This document shows, one piece after another, positions 23,292 to 31,855 of a stretch of DNA of 33,419 nt. The stretch covers positions 1 through 33,419 of the forward strand of contig CADAER010000018.1 in the NCBI GenBank assembly GCA_902787025.1, given 5' to 3'. Under the pieces are notes generated by a model that was not told the origin of the DNA, made no database searches, and worked only from the letters and a program-made list of their open reading frames with translations. Position numbers and translations under genes: made by a program. Every line of letters begins with the position of its first letter. The first letter of the stretch is position 1. The DNA is from Oscillospiraceae bacterium. GTDB taxonomy: Bacteria; Bacillota; Clostridia; Oscillospirales; Acutalibacteraceae.

Positions 23292-24651
23292 TAAAAGAAA
23301 CATCATCAGGGTTTTAAGCGCGGTTCTCAGCCTGGCTCTTGTCGGACTTGTCGCGTTTAGTCCCCTGCCCGCGTCTTCGGCTCAGGAATCTCTCGATGAC
23401 CTTAAGCAGCAATACAGCGACCTTGAAAAAGAGGTTGCCGAAAACGAGAAGAAGTTAAAGCAGGTTGAATCCCAGATAAGCACAAACGAAGAAAAGCTCA
23501 AAACGATATCGAAGGATATCGACACGATAAAAAGCCAGATTACGATTCTCGACCAGAGAATCAACGTTCTTGACGGCAGCATTTCGGAACTCCGTCCGCA
23601 GATTACGACACTCAACAAGCAGATTGAGAAGGTTGAGGAAAACATAGACGAGCTTACGGCGGAAATAGAAGAGTCGCAGCAGCTCGCTCAGGAAACGCAG
23701 GACAAGCTTCTTGAAAGAATCCGCGAGGACTATATGGTGGGCGGCAACGCCACGATGATAGAACTCCTCCTTTCGTCCGAGGACCTTTCGACCTTCCTCG
23801 CGAGAATGGAGCTTATGGACAGAGTCAGCGAAAACGACGAACAGCTGATAAAGGATATGGAAAAGAGAGCCGAGGAACTCAACGCCCTCAAGGAAGAGGC
23901 GGATGTTCAGAAGGCGGACCTTCAGATCAAAAAAGGTCTTCTCGATTCCAAGATGAATCAGCTTCGCTCCAACCAGTATGACCTTGAGAGCAGCCGTTCG
24001 GCGGCTTCGAGCAAGCAGGCTACTCTTGACAACAGATACGCTCAGGTTAACGAGCTTCTCGGCGAACTTGACGAGGACAGCGAAGAATATCAGAGACAGA
24101 TTGCCCGTCAGCGCGCCGAAATGGAAGTGCTTTCCAGAGAAATCGACAACTACATCGCGCAGAACGGTTCCTCGCAGGGTGAGGAAGTTCCCCAGGAGTA
24201 TCTTGTAAACCGTCAGAGCGCGGGTCTTATCTGGCCCGTTCCTTACAGCAACACGGCTGTTACCTGCGGTTTCGGCTACTACTCGAACGGTCAGCCGCAC
24301 TACGGCACCGACATAGTTGTGCGCGACGCGAACGGCAACAACATCTCGAACGGCAAGAACATTGTAGCGGCGCAGAGCGGCAAGGTTATCCGCGCCATCA
24401 ACAACGGCGGCTACAACTCGGGCTACGGCAACTACTGCATTATCGACCACGGCAACGGTATGCTTACCCTTTACGCCCACTGCAAGACCCTCACGGTTTA
24501 TGAAGGGCAGATAGTCAGCCAGGGTCAGAAGATCGGTGAAATCGGTCTTACGGGCAACACGACCGGCTACCACCTGCATTTCGAGGTCAGAATCAAGAAC
24601 GCCGACGGCTCTGTTTCGAGAGTCAACGCGATGAACTATGTTTCTCCCTAA
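23272..24651 (+). CDS. EnvC-like murein hydrolase activator or M23 peptidase
   Basis: About 459 aa from the TTG at 23272, which has AAGGAAAGGAAG upstream and overlaps the end of ftsX by 20 bases; no ATG fits better. A signal peptide (to about residue 36, ending SSAQE) precedes a coiled-coil region (about 40-240) of the EnvC/PcsB type and a C-terminal LytM/M23 domain. The zinc ligands are intact: H343-x3-D347 (HYGTD) and H434-x-H436 (HLHFE), so unlike E. coli EnvC it is probably an active endopeptidase. The operon with ftsEX indicates direct control by that complex. A terminator hairpin follows. Confidence 0.93.
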   Translation: MNLKIFDKRNIIRVLSAVLSLALVGLVAFSPLPASSAQESLDDLKQQYSDLEKEVAENEKKLKQVESQISTNEEKLKTISKDIDTIKSQITILDQRINVLDGSISELRPQITTLNKQIEKVEENIDELTAEIEESQQLAQETQDKLLERIREDYMVGGNATMIELLLSSEDLSTFLARMELMDRVSENDEQLIKDMEKRAEELNALKEEADVQKADLQIKKGLLDSKMNQLRSNQYDLESSRSAASSKQATLDNRYAQVNELLGELDEDSEEYQRQIARQRAEMEVLSREIDNYIAQNGSSQGEEVPQEYLVNRQSAGLIWPVPYSNTAVTCGFGYYSNGQPHYGTDIVVRDANGNNISNGKNIVAAQSGKVIRAINNGGYNSGYGNYCIIDHGNGMLTLYAHCKTLTVYEGQIVSQGQKIGEIGLTGNTTGYHLHFEVRIKNADGSVSRVNAMNYVSP

Positions 24652-24667
24652 GCTAATATGAATCCAT

Positions 24668-24698
24668 AAAAGGCATATCTCAACGGGATATGCCTTTT
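24668..24698 (+). terminator. Intrinsic terminator after the ftsEX-envC unit
   Basis: A stem of 11-12 bp (AAAAGGCATATC paired with GATATGCCTTTT) closed around a short loop and ending in a T-tract. It lies 16 bases after the EnvC-like stop and 29 before the S41 gene, so the latter may have its own promoter or depend on readthrough. Confidence 0.8.
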
Positions 24699-24727
24699 TG
24701 AAAATAACCGGAAGACAGGTTTAACAG

Positions 24728-25933
24728 ATGAACAAAAAGATTTCCGCAGGTCTCGCGCTCGCGATAACGATAGTGGCGATAGCGGTCACCTTCACCGTAA
24801 CGATGGCGATGTCGCGCGCGCTTTACAATTCAATAATCACAAACCTTTCGCTGCGCACCTCCGTTTCGGCGGCGATAGAAGAGATAAACGGCATTGTCTC
24901 GAACTACTTTTACGGCAGTGTTGACGACCGCACACAGACGATAACCTCCACGCTGGTCGAGGGTTATATCAACGGTCTGGGCGACGGCAACAACGCGTAT
25001 CTTTCCTCCGAGGAGTATGCGGAATACACCGAAAAGTTAAACGGCAATTTAACGGGTATCGGCATAGAGACCTATTACAACCCGATTAACAGCGAATACA
25101 CGGTGGTTTATGTCTATGAAGACTCGCCCGCCGAAAAGGCAGGTCTTAAAAAAGGCGATGTGATAGTCAGCATCGAAGGCGAAAAGGTTACGAGAATAAA
25201 CTACCAGGAGCTTGAAAAGCAGCTTTACGGCGGCAAGCTTTCGAGCGTTGAAATCGTCTATTCGAGAGACGGCGAAACGACCACGGTCGAGCCGATGCTC
25301 GGTTTTGAGATTCCCACGGTGGTTTCACAGATGCTCAGCGGCAACATAGCGAAGGTCCGTATTACCGCGTTCTACAAGGACACGCCCGCGGAGTTCGCGG
25401 CCGTTATGAAAAACCTTCAGGAAAAGGGCGCTGTGGGCTTCATCATCGACCTGCGCGGCACAAGCGAGGGCACGGTTGAATACGCGGCGAAGACCCTTGA
25501 CGTTATTGTTCCCGCGCCGTCGGGCAACCAGACGCTCGCCGTAACCTATGACAAAAACGGCGGCAAGATTGACGCGTGGGCGGCTGAAAGCGGCTCGATA
25601 AACTCAACCTTCGTTGTGCTTGTCAACAACGGAACGGCGGGACCCGCGGAGCTTTTCGCGGCGGACCTCAAAGACATCAGTTCCGCCACGATAGTAGGCT
25701 CGCAGACAAAGGGCATACAGACCGTGCAGAGAGCGTTCCCGCTCGACAGCGGCGACGCCGTTCTTCTCACGGTGGCGAGGCTCGAAACCTACGACCCGAA
25801 CAGAAAATACGACGGCGAGGGCATAACCCCCGACATCACCCGCGAGCTCGACCAGGGTGACAGCGTAAGCCTCTGGGCTGTTTCCGTCTCCGACGACGCG
25901 CAGATTCGCGAGGCGCTCAAGCTGTTCTCATAA
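24728..25933 (+). CDS. S41 (CtpA-type) PDZ protease homologue lacking the catalytic Ser and Lys
   Basis: 401 aa. Residues 7-28 are a membrane anchor; a PDZ domain spans about 105-190 (GIGIETYYN, SPAEKAGLKKGDVI) and the S41 core about 205-385. The S41 serine normally lies in a T-A-S-A-x-E motif; here it reads NNGTAGPAELF (300-310), with Gly305 in the Ser position. The catalytic Lys normally lies in GxxTxGKGxxQ; here the aligned segment is GSQTKGIQTVQ (324-334) with Ile330 in its place. DLRG (241-244), YDGEGITPD and other structural motifs are kept, and the frame is intact. I therefore call a probable pseudo-protease with a scaffold or peptide-binding role, likely near the FtsEX/EnvC machinery. 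Lys328 could in principle act instead, but the Ser is still missing. Confidence 0.85.
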   Translation: MNKKISAGLALAITIVAIAVTFTVTMAMSRALYNSIITNLSLRTSVSAAIEEINGIVSNYFYGSVDDRTQTITSTLVEGYINGLGDGNNAYLSSEEYAEYTEKLNGNLTGIGIETYYNPINSEYTVVYVYEDSPAEKAGLKKGDVIVSIEGEKVTRINYQELEKQLYGGKLSSVEIVYSRDGETTTVEPMLGFEIPTVVSQMLSGNIAKVRITAFYKDTPAEFAAVMKNLQEKGAVGFIIDLRGTSEGTVEYAAKTLDVIVPAPSGNQTLAVTYDKNGGKIDAWAAESGSINSTFVVLVNNGTAGPAELFAADLKDISSATIVGSQTKGIQTVQRAFPLDSGDAVLLTVARLETYDPNRKYDGEGITPDITRELDQGDSVSLWAVSVSDDAQIREALKLFS

Positions 25934-25939
25934 ACGAAA

Positions 25940-25964
25940 AAACGGAGTCGCGCAGACTCCGTTT
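25940..25964 (+). terminator. Intrinsic terminator after the S41-like gene
   Basis: A perfect 10-bp stem (aaacggagtc / gactccgttt) with a five-base loop, preceded by an A-tract and followed by TTTAATTAT, seven bases after the stop codon. Confidence 0.78.
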
Positions 25965-26001
25965 AATTATAGACTCAGGTTAATTATAAGAGAGGTAAGA
26001 T

Positions 26002-26709
26002 ATGAAGGAATACTACAAGATGATAGGCATTATCGGCGCGATGGAAATAGAGATAAAGACCATCCGCTCAAAAATGGAAAACAAACAAAGCTCATTCGCG
26101 GGTGGAATCGAATTCGTCAGTGGCACACTGAACGGGAATGAGGTAGTTACCGCCGTCTGCGGAATAGGCAAGGTCTGCGCCGCCATGTGCACGCAGGCGA
26201 TGATTATGAAATACAAGCCCTCGCTTATAATAAACACGGGCGTGGGCGGAACGCTGACGGACGAGCTTTCGGTCTGCGACATAGCCATAGCGGATTGCGT
26301 CTGCCAGCACGACTTTGACCTGACACCGATAGGCGAGGTTCCCGGCAAGATTCCCGCCGTTGATATGGTGAAAATTCCCTGCGACGAAAGGGCGGTTGAG
26401 ATTCTTACCCTTTGCGCGGAGCAGTTTGACGGCATAAAGGTAAAAACGGGCACGATAGCCTCGGGCGATCAGTTCATCGCGAGCGACGATCAGCGCCGCC
26501 GCATAGTTGACACCTTCGGCGCGATTTCCTGCGAGATGGAGGGCGCGGCGATAGGGCAGGTCAGCCGTCTCAACGACATTCCCTTCGCGATAGTGCGCGC
26601 GATTTCGGATTCAGCCGACGGCTCAGCCGAAATGACTTACAACGAATTTCTTCCCATCGCGGCTGACAACGCCGCGAAAATGATTGAGTTCATCGTGGCG
26701 AAATATTAA
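26002..26709 (+). CDS. mtnN: 5-prime-methylthioadenosine/S-adenosylhomocysteine nucleosidase
   Basis: 235 aa, ATG with GAGAGGTAAG upstream; an alternative start at Met7 is possible. Cleaves adenine from MTA, SAH and 5-deoxyadenosine; the last is the by-product of radical SAM enzymes such as the maturase in this window, although the two are 23 kb apart. Motifs: IGAMEIE with E15, GVGG phosphate/ribose loop (81-84), SGDQFI (154-159), EMEGAA with E180, and ISDSAD with D203, the catalytic Asp. A complete enzyme of usual length. Confidence 0.95.
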   Translation: MKEYYKMIGIIGAMEIEIKTIRSKMENKQSSFAGGIEFVSGTLNGNEVVTAVCGIGKVCAAMCTQAMIMKYKPSLIINTGVGGTLTDELSVCDIAIADCVCQHDFDLTPIGEVPGKIPAVDMVKIPCDERAVEILTLCAEQFDGIKVKTGTIASGDQFIASDDQRRRIVDTFGAISCEMEGAAIGQVSRLNDIPFAIVRAISDSADGSAEMTYNEFLPIAADNAAKMIEFIVAKY

Positions 26710-26730
26710 TAGATACATTAAATTATATAA

Positions 26731-27928
26731 AGAATCGGGGGCGCCACCTCGGGCGCGTATTTCGCAAAAAAGACGGCGAAGCTCGGACACAGCGTGAAGA
26801 TTATAGAAAAGCTCTCTCCGGAAAAGCTCGGCACGAAGATGGATATAGTCCATCTGACGAAGACGGACCTTGAAACCTTTGACATTCCGACGGTTCACGA
26901 GGGGGATCCCGAGTGGGCGTTTGAGTTCACCGACAACGGCTTTGCCTCCCCGTCGAATATGTTCCGTTTTCCCGTTCCCGCGGAGACGGTCGGTCTTCAC
27001 CTGCACGAATACACCGCGCTTATGGTCAAAGAGGCACTTGAAGCGGGCGCGGAGATTGAGTATGAGGCGGCGTTCAGGGAGTTTATATTCACCGACGGTC
27101 ATATCAGCGGAGTGAGATACGACACTCCCGAAGGCGAAAAGGAAGTTTTCGCGAAAGTTGTTGTTGACTGCTCGGGAGCGGACGCTCTTCCGAGGAGAAG
27201 CCTGCCGAACGGCTACGGAATAGAGCGTTTCAAGCTCGCGGACGATGACGTTTTTTATGTGATTCTTCGTTACGCGAGGTTCAGGGAGCCGCAGCAGAAC
27301 ACCTTCTGGCTCAACACGAAATCGTGGTTCGCTCCGTTTTCGATGAATGAAAACGAGAAGATAATCGGCACGGGAGCGACGGGCGGCTACGCGAGAGCCG
27401 AGGAAGAGGCGGCGAAGCTTGACAGCGTAACCTCGCGCGGAGATTTCGAGCTTGTGAAAACGGAAAAGGGAATAACCCCGTTCCGCAGACCGCCTTACTC
27501 GCTCGTAGCTGACAATTTCATCATCGCGGGCGATTCCGCCTGCCTTACGAAGCCCGACTGCGGCGAGGGCATAACCTCCTCAATGGTTATGATTGACATT
27601 GCCGTAAAGGTGCTTGACGAGGCGCTTAACAGGGACGACATTACGAAGGAGTCTCTGTGGGAGATTAACCGCGCCTCTTATTTTCAACTCGAAATTTCTG
27701 GGCGGCGACACGCTGACCGCGCAGGACGCGGTGAAAACCGTCACGGGAATTTTATCCGCGATACCGAAGAAATATCTGAGCGGCAAAACGATGGCGGCGG
27801 CTCTTTCGGGTATGCGGCTGGGCGTTGAACTGAGAACCCTTTACATCAATTTCCCGAAAAATCCCGCTTATCTTCCGCTCTGGTCCGCCCGTGTTGAAAA
27901 ACTCTGGCAGAGAGTCGGAAAAGTGTAA
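26731..27928 (+). pseudogene. Decayed FAD-dependent oxidoreductase (geranylgeranyl reductase-like)
   Basis: Homology begins with RIGGATSGAYFAKKTAK, the dinucleotide-binding turn of a flavoprotein, at 26731, but an in-frame TAA at 26728 precedes it and no start codon or ribosome site exists, so the first strand is missing. The frame then reads well (a KLGTKMDIVHL segment, FIIAGDSACLTKPDCGEGI typical of the FAD ribityl region at about 27520) until about 27680, where an extra T in a TTTT run shifts the frame; the remaining C-terminus continues in the next frame (FLGGDTLTAQDAVKTVTGIL) to 27928. Two separate lesions argue for a true pseudogene, although the second could be a sequencing error. Confidence 0.8.
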
Positions 27929-28000
27929 AAAAATCGTTTTTTTACTCAAAAACCGCAATTTTTTGCGAAAAATCTCAAAAAAACTCAAAAAAATCAAAAA
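27929..28000. other. A-rich low-complexity spacer
   Basis: Runs of A and T with several copies of ctcaaaaa, and a weak CGCAA/TTGCG hairpin near 27952-27965. It has the look of decayed terminator sequence. No gene is seen. Confidence 0.4.
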
Positions 28001-28008
28001 ATCACCCT

Positions 28009-28049
28009 GCGTAAGGTATTGCTTGTTACGCGGCGTAATATATTAAGAT
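28009..28049 (+). promoter_or_regulatory. MerR-type promoter and operator
   Basis: -35 TTGCTT (28019-28024) and -10 TAAGAT (28044-28049) are 19 bases apart, the overlong spacing typical of MerR-activated promoters. The spacer holds a perfect palindrome, TTACGC-G-GCGTAA (28026-28038), and a third GCGTAA arm lies at 28009-28014. Transcription would start between the -10 and the ribosome site of the MerR gene, which suggests autoregulation. Confidence 0.75.
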
Positions 28050-28071
28050 GTCGTCAAAGGAGGTGAAAACC

Positions 28072-28824
28072 ATGCCGAAATACACAACGGGCGAAATTGC
28101 GAAACTCTGCGGAGTAACCGTGCGGACCGTGCAGTATTATGACAACCGCGGAATCCTCGTTCCGTCGGAGCTCACCGAAGGAGGAAGACGGCTTTATTCC
28201 GATTCGGACCTCGAAAAGATGAAAACAATCTGTTTTTTAAGGGACCTCGGTATTTCCATCGACACCATAAAGGAGCTTATCGGGCAGGAGAGCAACAGAA
28301 ATGTCATATCCCTTCTTCTTTCCCAGCAGGAGCAGGCGCTCAACAGCGAAATAGACGAGCGCCGCGAAAAGCTGAAAATGATTGAAGATGTCCGCAGGGC
28401 GCTCGGAAAAGACGGCGATTTCTCGTTCAATTCACTGGGCGGCATGGTTCACACAATGACAGACAGAAAGAAACTCAGAAAAATCAGAATCCTGATGATT
28501 CTCACGGGGATTCCCGTTTCCGCCCTGCAGTGGGCGGCGCTCATTCTCGGAATAACAAAGGGAATGTGGTGGCTTTTCGGCGTATGGGCTGCGGTCGCGG
28601 TTCCGTTCGCGGTTATCAGCAGCGTTTATTATTACAGAAAAGTTGCCTACATCTGCCCCGAATGTCAGACCGTTTTCCGTCCGTCGTTCAAGGAGATGTT
28701 CTTTGCGGGACACACGCCGACGACGAGGAAGCTGACCTGCACCGCCTGCGGTCACAAGGGATTCTGCGTGGAAACGCCGACTGAAAACCTGACGGATAAC
28801 GGGGAGGCGGGGAAAAATGCGTAA
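28072..28824 (+). CDS. MerR-family regulator with membrane and zinc-ribbon region
   Basis: 250 aa from ATG 28072, which has a perfect AAAGGAGGTGA; an ATG at 28048 overlaps the -10 box and is rejected. Residues 4-70 form the MerR winged helix (TTGEIAKLCGVTVRTVQYYD) followed by a dimerisation coiled coil (75-112). Unlike classical MerR proteins it continues with two transmembrane helices (about 138-160 and 163-187) and a zinc-ribbon-like tail with C195, C198, C223 and C226 (CPEC and CTAC). So it is a membrane-tethered regulator, perhaps sensing envelope or metal stress; the signal is unknown. The gene overlaps the CPBP protease gene by eight bases. Confidence 0.88.
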   Translation: MPKYTTGEIAKLCGVTVRTVQYYDNRGILVPSELTEGGRRLYSDSDLEKMKTICFLRDLGISIDTIKELIGQESNRNVISLLLSQQEQALNSEIDERREKLKMIEDVRRALGKDGDFSFNSLGGMVHTMTDRKKLRKIRILMILTGIPVSALQWAALILGITKGMWWLFGVWAAVAVPFAVISSVYYYRKVAYICPECQTVFRPSFKEMFFAGHTPTTRKLTCTACGHKGFCVETPTENLTDNGEAGKNA

Positions 28825-29575
28825 GTTCAGAAAGCCTCTTCTGTTCGCTCTTGCGCTGACTCCCGTTGCCGCGCTTGGCGGTTATCTCGCGGCGGCGATG
28901 CAGGTTTCGACGATGGAACCCGCGGTTCTCGATGAGGCGGTGAAGCAGGTGGGAAGCAAAGAGGCGCTTCTCGCAATCAGCGCGGTTCAGCCCATTGTTT
29001 ACGCTCTTTTCTGCGGCTTCTTCGGCTACATTCTGGCTCAGAAGCTCGGACTTATGAGACCGTTCGGTTTTGAAAAATCAAAGCTTCTTGTCACTTTCGC
29101 GTTCTCGCTCGCGGGCGGCGCTGTTTTCAGCCTTGACGCGTGGACATTTGCAAAGGTCATACCCGAGGTTGCCGAAAGTTACGAAACGGCAGGCTCTTTT
29201 GACGCGGTGGCCTTCGGAGCGACGGTGCTTTACGGCGGCGTTGTTGAAGAGGTTATGCTGCGCCTGTTCTTTATGAGCTTAATCGCTTTTATCGTGTGGA
29301 AGCTCTTCTTCAGAAAAGAGGAGACCGTTCCCGAAGGCGTTTTAATCGCGGCGAACATTGTCGCGGCAATCACCTTCGCGGCGGGACATCTGCCTTCGAC
29401 GCTCGCTCTTTTCGGCACGCTCACGCCTATGATTCTTTTCAGATGTTTTCTGTTAAACGGCGCTTTCGGGCTGCTTTTCGGACGGCTCTACCGCAGATAC
29501 GGAATTCAATACGCGATGCTCTCGCACGCTTTGTTCCACATTGTTTCAAAGACAATCTGGCTCATCGCTCTGTAA
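28817..29575 (+). CDS. CPBP-family intramembrane metalloprotease (Abi type)
   Basis: 252 aa with six or more hydrophobic helices. The family motifs are complete: E144-E145-x3-R149 (EEVMLR), H191 in AAGHLP and H237-x3-H241 (HALFH). Such proteases process lipoproteins, CAAX-like or bacteriocin-related peptides, and some give immunity to bacteriocins. The start overlaps the MerR gene by eight bases and is preceded by GGGGAGGCGGGG, so the two are translationally coupled. A link to the peptide cassette at 0.5-3.3 kb is not supported by position (25 kb away). Confidence 0.9.
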   Translation: MRKFRKPLLFALALTPVAALGGYLAAAMQVSTMEPAVLDEAVKQVGSKEALLAISAVQPIVYALFCGFFGYILAQKLGLMRPFGFEKSKLLVTFAFSLAGGAVFSLDAWTFAKVIPEVAESYETAGSFDAVAFGATVLYGGVVEEVMLRLFFMSLIAFIVWKLFFRKEETVPEGVLIAANIVAAITFAAGHLPSTLALFGTLTPMILFRCFLLNGAFGLLFGRLYRRYGIQYAMLSHALFHIVSKTIWLIAL

Positions 29576-29596
29576 ATCTTTAAAAAATGAAACAAA

Positions 29597-29620
29597 AAAG
29601 GCTGTCTTGCGACAGCCTTT
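29597..29620. terminator. Bidirectional intrinsic terminator
   Basis: A perfect 10-bp stem (aaaggctgtc / gacagccttt) with a TTGC loop, an A-tract to the left and a T-tract to the right, between the convergent CPBP and EF-G-like genes. Confidence 0.85.
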
Positions 29621-29636
29621 AATTTTTTTGCGTTTA

Positions 29637-31691
29637 TCAGTCTTCTTCTTCAGCCGCTTTCTTCGCGTCCTCAATAACCTTCTGGGCTACGTTCGCGGGA
29701 GCGTCTTCATAGCGGGTGAACTCGAGCGAGTAATGGCCTCTGCCCGCGGTAATCTGACGGAGAACGGTTGAGAAGTCGCTCATTTCCGCCATGGGAACTT
29801 CAGCTACGAGCTCCTGCATCTTGGGCTCGTCAGCCGCGCCCATACCGAGAACTCTGCCGCGGCGCTTTGTGACATCGCTCATTACATCGCCGAAGTTGTC
29901 GGCGGGCATATAAGCTTTAAGTGTGCCGATGGGCTCGAGGATTGTGGGCTGAGCCTCGGGGATAGCCGCCTTGAAAGCGAGCTGAGCGGCGGTTTTGAAC
30001 GCCATTTCCGAGGAGTCAACGGGATGGTAGGAACCGAAGTAGAGAGCCGCTTTGATGCCGACCATCGGATAACCAGCGATAAGACCTTTCGCGATGCTCT
30101 CGCGAAGACCCTTTTCAACTGCGGGGAAGTAGTTCTTGGGAACAGCGCCGCCTACAACCTCGTCTGAGGTGAAAACGAAATCTTCTTCGCCTGCATAGGG
30201 CTCGAAACGGATCCATACATCGCCGAACTGGCCGTGACCGCCGGTCTGTTTCTTGTGACGGCCCTGTTTTTCAACGGTCTTGCGGATGGTCTCTCTGTAT
30301 GCAACGCGCGGGTCGAAGAGGTCAACCTCAACGCCGAACTTGTTCTTGAGCTTGGTGACGACGGTGAGGATGTGCTGTTCGCCGAGACCTTCAAGAATCT
30401 GCTCTTTTGTTTCCGCGTCGGTGTAGAACTTGATTGTGGAGTCTTCTTCCGAAAGACGGGTGAGACCCGAAGCGACCTTGTCTTCCTCGCCTTTCTTATG
30501 CGCCTTGACGCATTTTCTCAGGCAGGGAGCGGGGAAGTCAACGGGAGCCAGCTCAACAACGTTCTTCTCGTCGCAGAGTGTGTCGTTTGTTCTGAAACCG
30601 TCGAGCTTTGTGACAACGCCGATGTCGCCTGCGGGGATTGCAGCCGCGTCTTCGGTCTTGCCGCCTTTGACGGTGACGATTTTACCCATCTTCTGGGTTT
30701 CGCCCGTGCGGGCGTTATATGCGGGAGTCGCGGGTGTGATTTTGCCCGAAACAACCTTGAAGAAACTCATCTTGCCTACGAACGGGTCGGCAACGGTCTT
30801 GAAGCAGATTGCCGCGAGAGGTCCGTTCTCGTCGCATTTGAGGTCGCCTTCGCCTGCCGCGGTCGCCGCGTCGGGAGCGTAGGAGACGATACCGTCGAGA
30901 ATGAGGTCAACAGCGTCGGTGAGAAGACCCGCGCAAGCGAATACGGGGTAGATGTCGCCGCTCGCGATGCCCGCTTTGAGACCTCTGGCTATCTCGTCGG
31001 GGGTAAGGGGCTCTTCCATGAAGAATTTTTCCATAAGCTCTTCGTCCGCGGAAGCGACTGCCTCTGTGAACATGGCTTTCATTTCTTCAACCTGGGCGTT
31101 GTCGGGAACGGGAACTTCGCTGGCCTTGCCGCCTGCGTATTTGAACGCTTTGCCGGTAGCGAAATCAACATAAGCCGAAACGGCGCCGCCTTCCATTACG
31201 GGAACGACTACGGGGCACGCCTGGGTTTCATACTCGGCTTTTACTGCCTCGAAGGTCTTGTAGAAGTCGGTGTTTTCCGCGTCGCAGCGGGTAACAGCGA
31301 ACATTTTCGCGATGCCTCTCTTGTCAGCCGCTTTGCAGGCTTTCTCCGCGCCTACATCGAAGCCCGAACCTGCCGCGAGAACTATGAGAACGCTTTCAGC
31401 CGCGCGGACCGCTTCGCTTACGCCGCCTTCAAAGTCGAAAAGACCGGGAGCGTCGATGATGTTGATTTTTGTGTTTTTCCACTCGAGGGGGGCAACCGCC
31501 GAGGCGATGGAGCACTTGCGGTTCTTTTCTTCCGCGTCATAGTCGAGAACGGTGTTGCCGTCCGCTACCTTACCGAGTCTTTCGGTCGCTTTCGCGAGGT
31601 AGAGCATAGCTTCCGCGAGAGTGGTTTTGCCTCTGCCGCCGTGACCGGCTATCGCAATGTTTCTGATGTCTTTTGCATTGTAGGCTTTCAA
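29637..31691 (-). CDS. EF-G-like translation GTPase paralogue with altered GTPase motifs
   Basis: 684 aa, TTG start with AAGGAGG eight bases upstream. All five EF-G domains are present, including the domain-IV HKKQTGGHGQFGDV segment. The GTPase site departs from canonical EF-G: G1 is GHGGRGKTT (16-24) rather than AHIDAGKTT; the switch-1 Thr region reads RKCSI; G3 is DAPGLFDF, with Leu84 where EF-G has the catalytic His; G4 is TRCD (134-137) rather than NKxD. This is the pattern of the divergent EF-G-like (EF-G2-type) group in Clostridia, of unknown role in translation or ribosome recycling. A normal EF-G elsewhere is expected. It has a strong promoter of its own. Confidence 0.88.
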   Translation of the reverse strand: MKAYNAKDIRNIAIAGHGGRGKTTLAEAMLYLAKATERLGKVADGNTVLDYDAEEKNRKCSIASAVAPLEWKNTKINIIDAPGLFDFEGGVSEAVRAAESVLIVLAAGSGFDVGAEKACKAADKRGIAKMFAVTRCDAENTDFYKTFEAVKAEYETQACPVVVPVMEGGAVSAYVDFATGKAFKYAGGKASEVPVPDNAQVEEMKAMFTEAVASADEELMEKFFMEEPLTPDEIARGLKAGIASGDIYPVFACAGLLTDAVDLILDGIVSYAPDAATAAGEGDLKCDENGPLAAICFKTVADPFVGKMSFFKVVSGKITPATPAYNARTGETQKMGKIVTVKGGKTEDAAAIPAGDIGVVTKLDGFRTNDTLCDEKNVVELAPVDFPAPCLRKCVKAHKKGEEDKVASGLTRLSEEDSTIKFYTDAETKEQILEGLGEQHILTVVTKLKNKFGVEVDLFDPRVAYRETIRKTVEKQGRHKKQTGGHGQFGDVWIRFEPYAGEEDFVFTSDEVVGGAVPKNYFPAVEKGLRESIAKGLIAGYPMVGIKAALYFGSYHPVDSSEMAFKTAAQLAFKAAIPEAQPTILEPIGTLKAYMPADNFGDVMSDVTKRRGRVLGMGAADEPKMQELVAEVPMAEMSDFSTVLRQITAGRGHYSLEFTRYEDAPANVAQKVIEDAKKAAEEED

Positions 31692-31770
31692 ATGATTTTC
31701 CTCCTTAGTTATGCCGCTTTTAACGAATTATCCGCGGCCGCATTTTTTAAAAAACGCGATATTGCAAGTT

Positions 31771-31799
31771 ATTATAACATAATGTTTTATTTAAATCAA
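31771..31799 (-). promoter_or_regulatory. Promoter for the EF-G-like gene
   Basis: -35 TTGATT (31799-31794), 17-base spacer, perfect -10 TATAAT (31776-31771). The leader to the start codon is about 70 bases and includes a run of Us and GCGGCCGC. Confidence 0.7.
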
Positions 31800-31855
31800 T
31801 TGATTTATTCGTGAAATTTGCGCTTTTTCAATTATATATATTTAACATATGGGTT

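Noticed and set aside
23455..24579. 374-codon minus-strand frame
   Set aside because: Shadow of the EnvC-like gene, whose signal peptide, coiled coil and zinc site are clear on the other strand.
28817..29575. CPBP protease as processing or immunity partner of the peptide cassette
   Set aside because: It is 25 kb away, coupled to a MerR regulator under its own promoter, and nothing links the two loci.
30234..31814. 526-codon plus-strand open frame
   Set aside because: It is antisense to the EF-G-like gene and follows its codon bias; no ribosome site and no recognisable domains.
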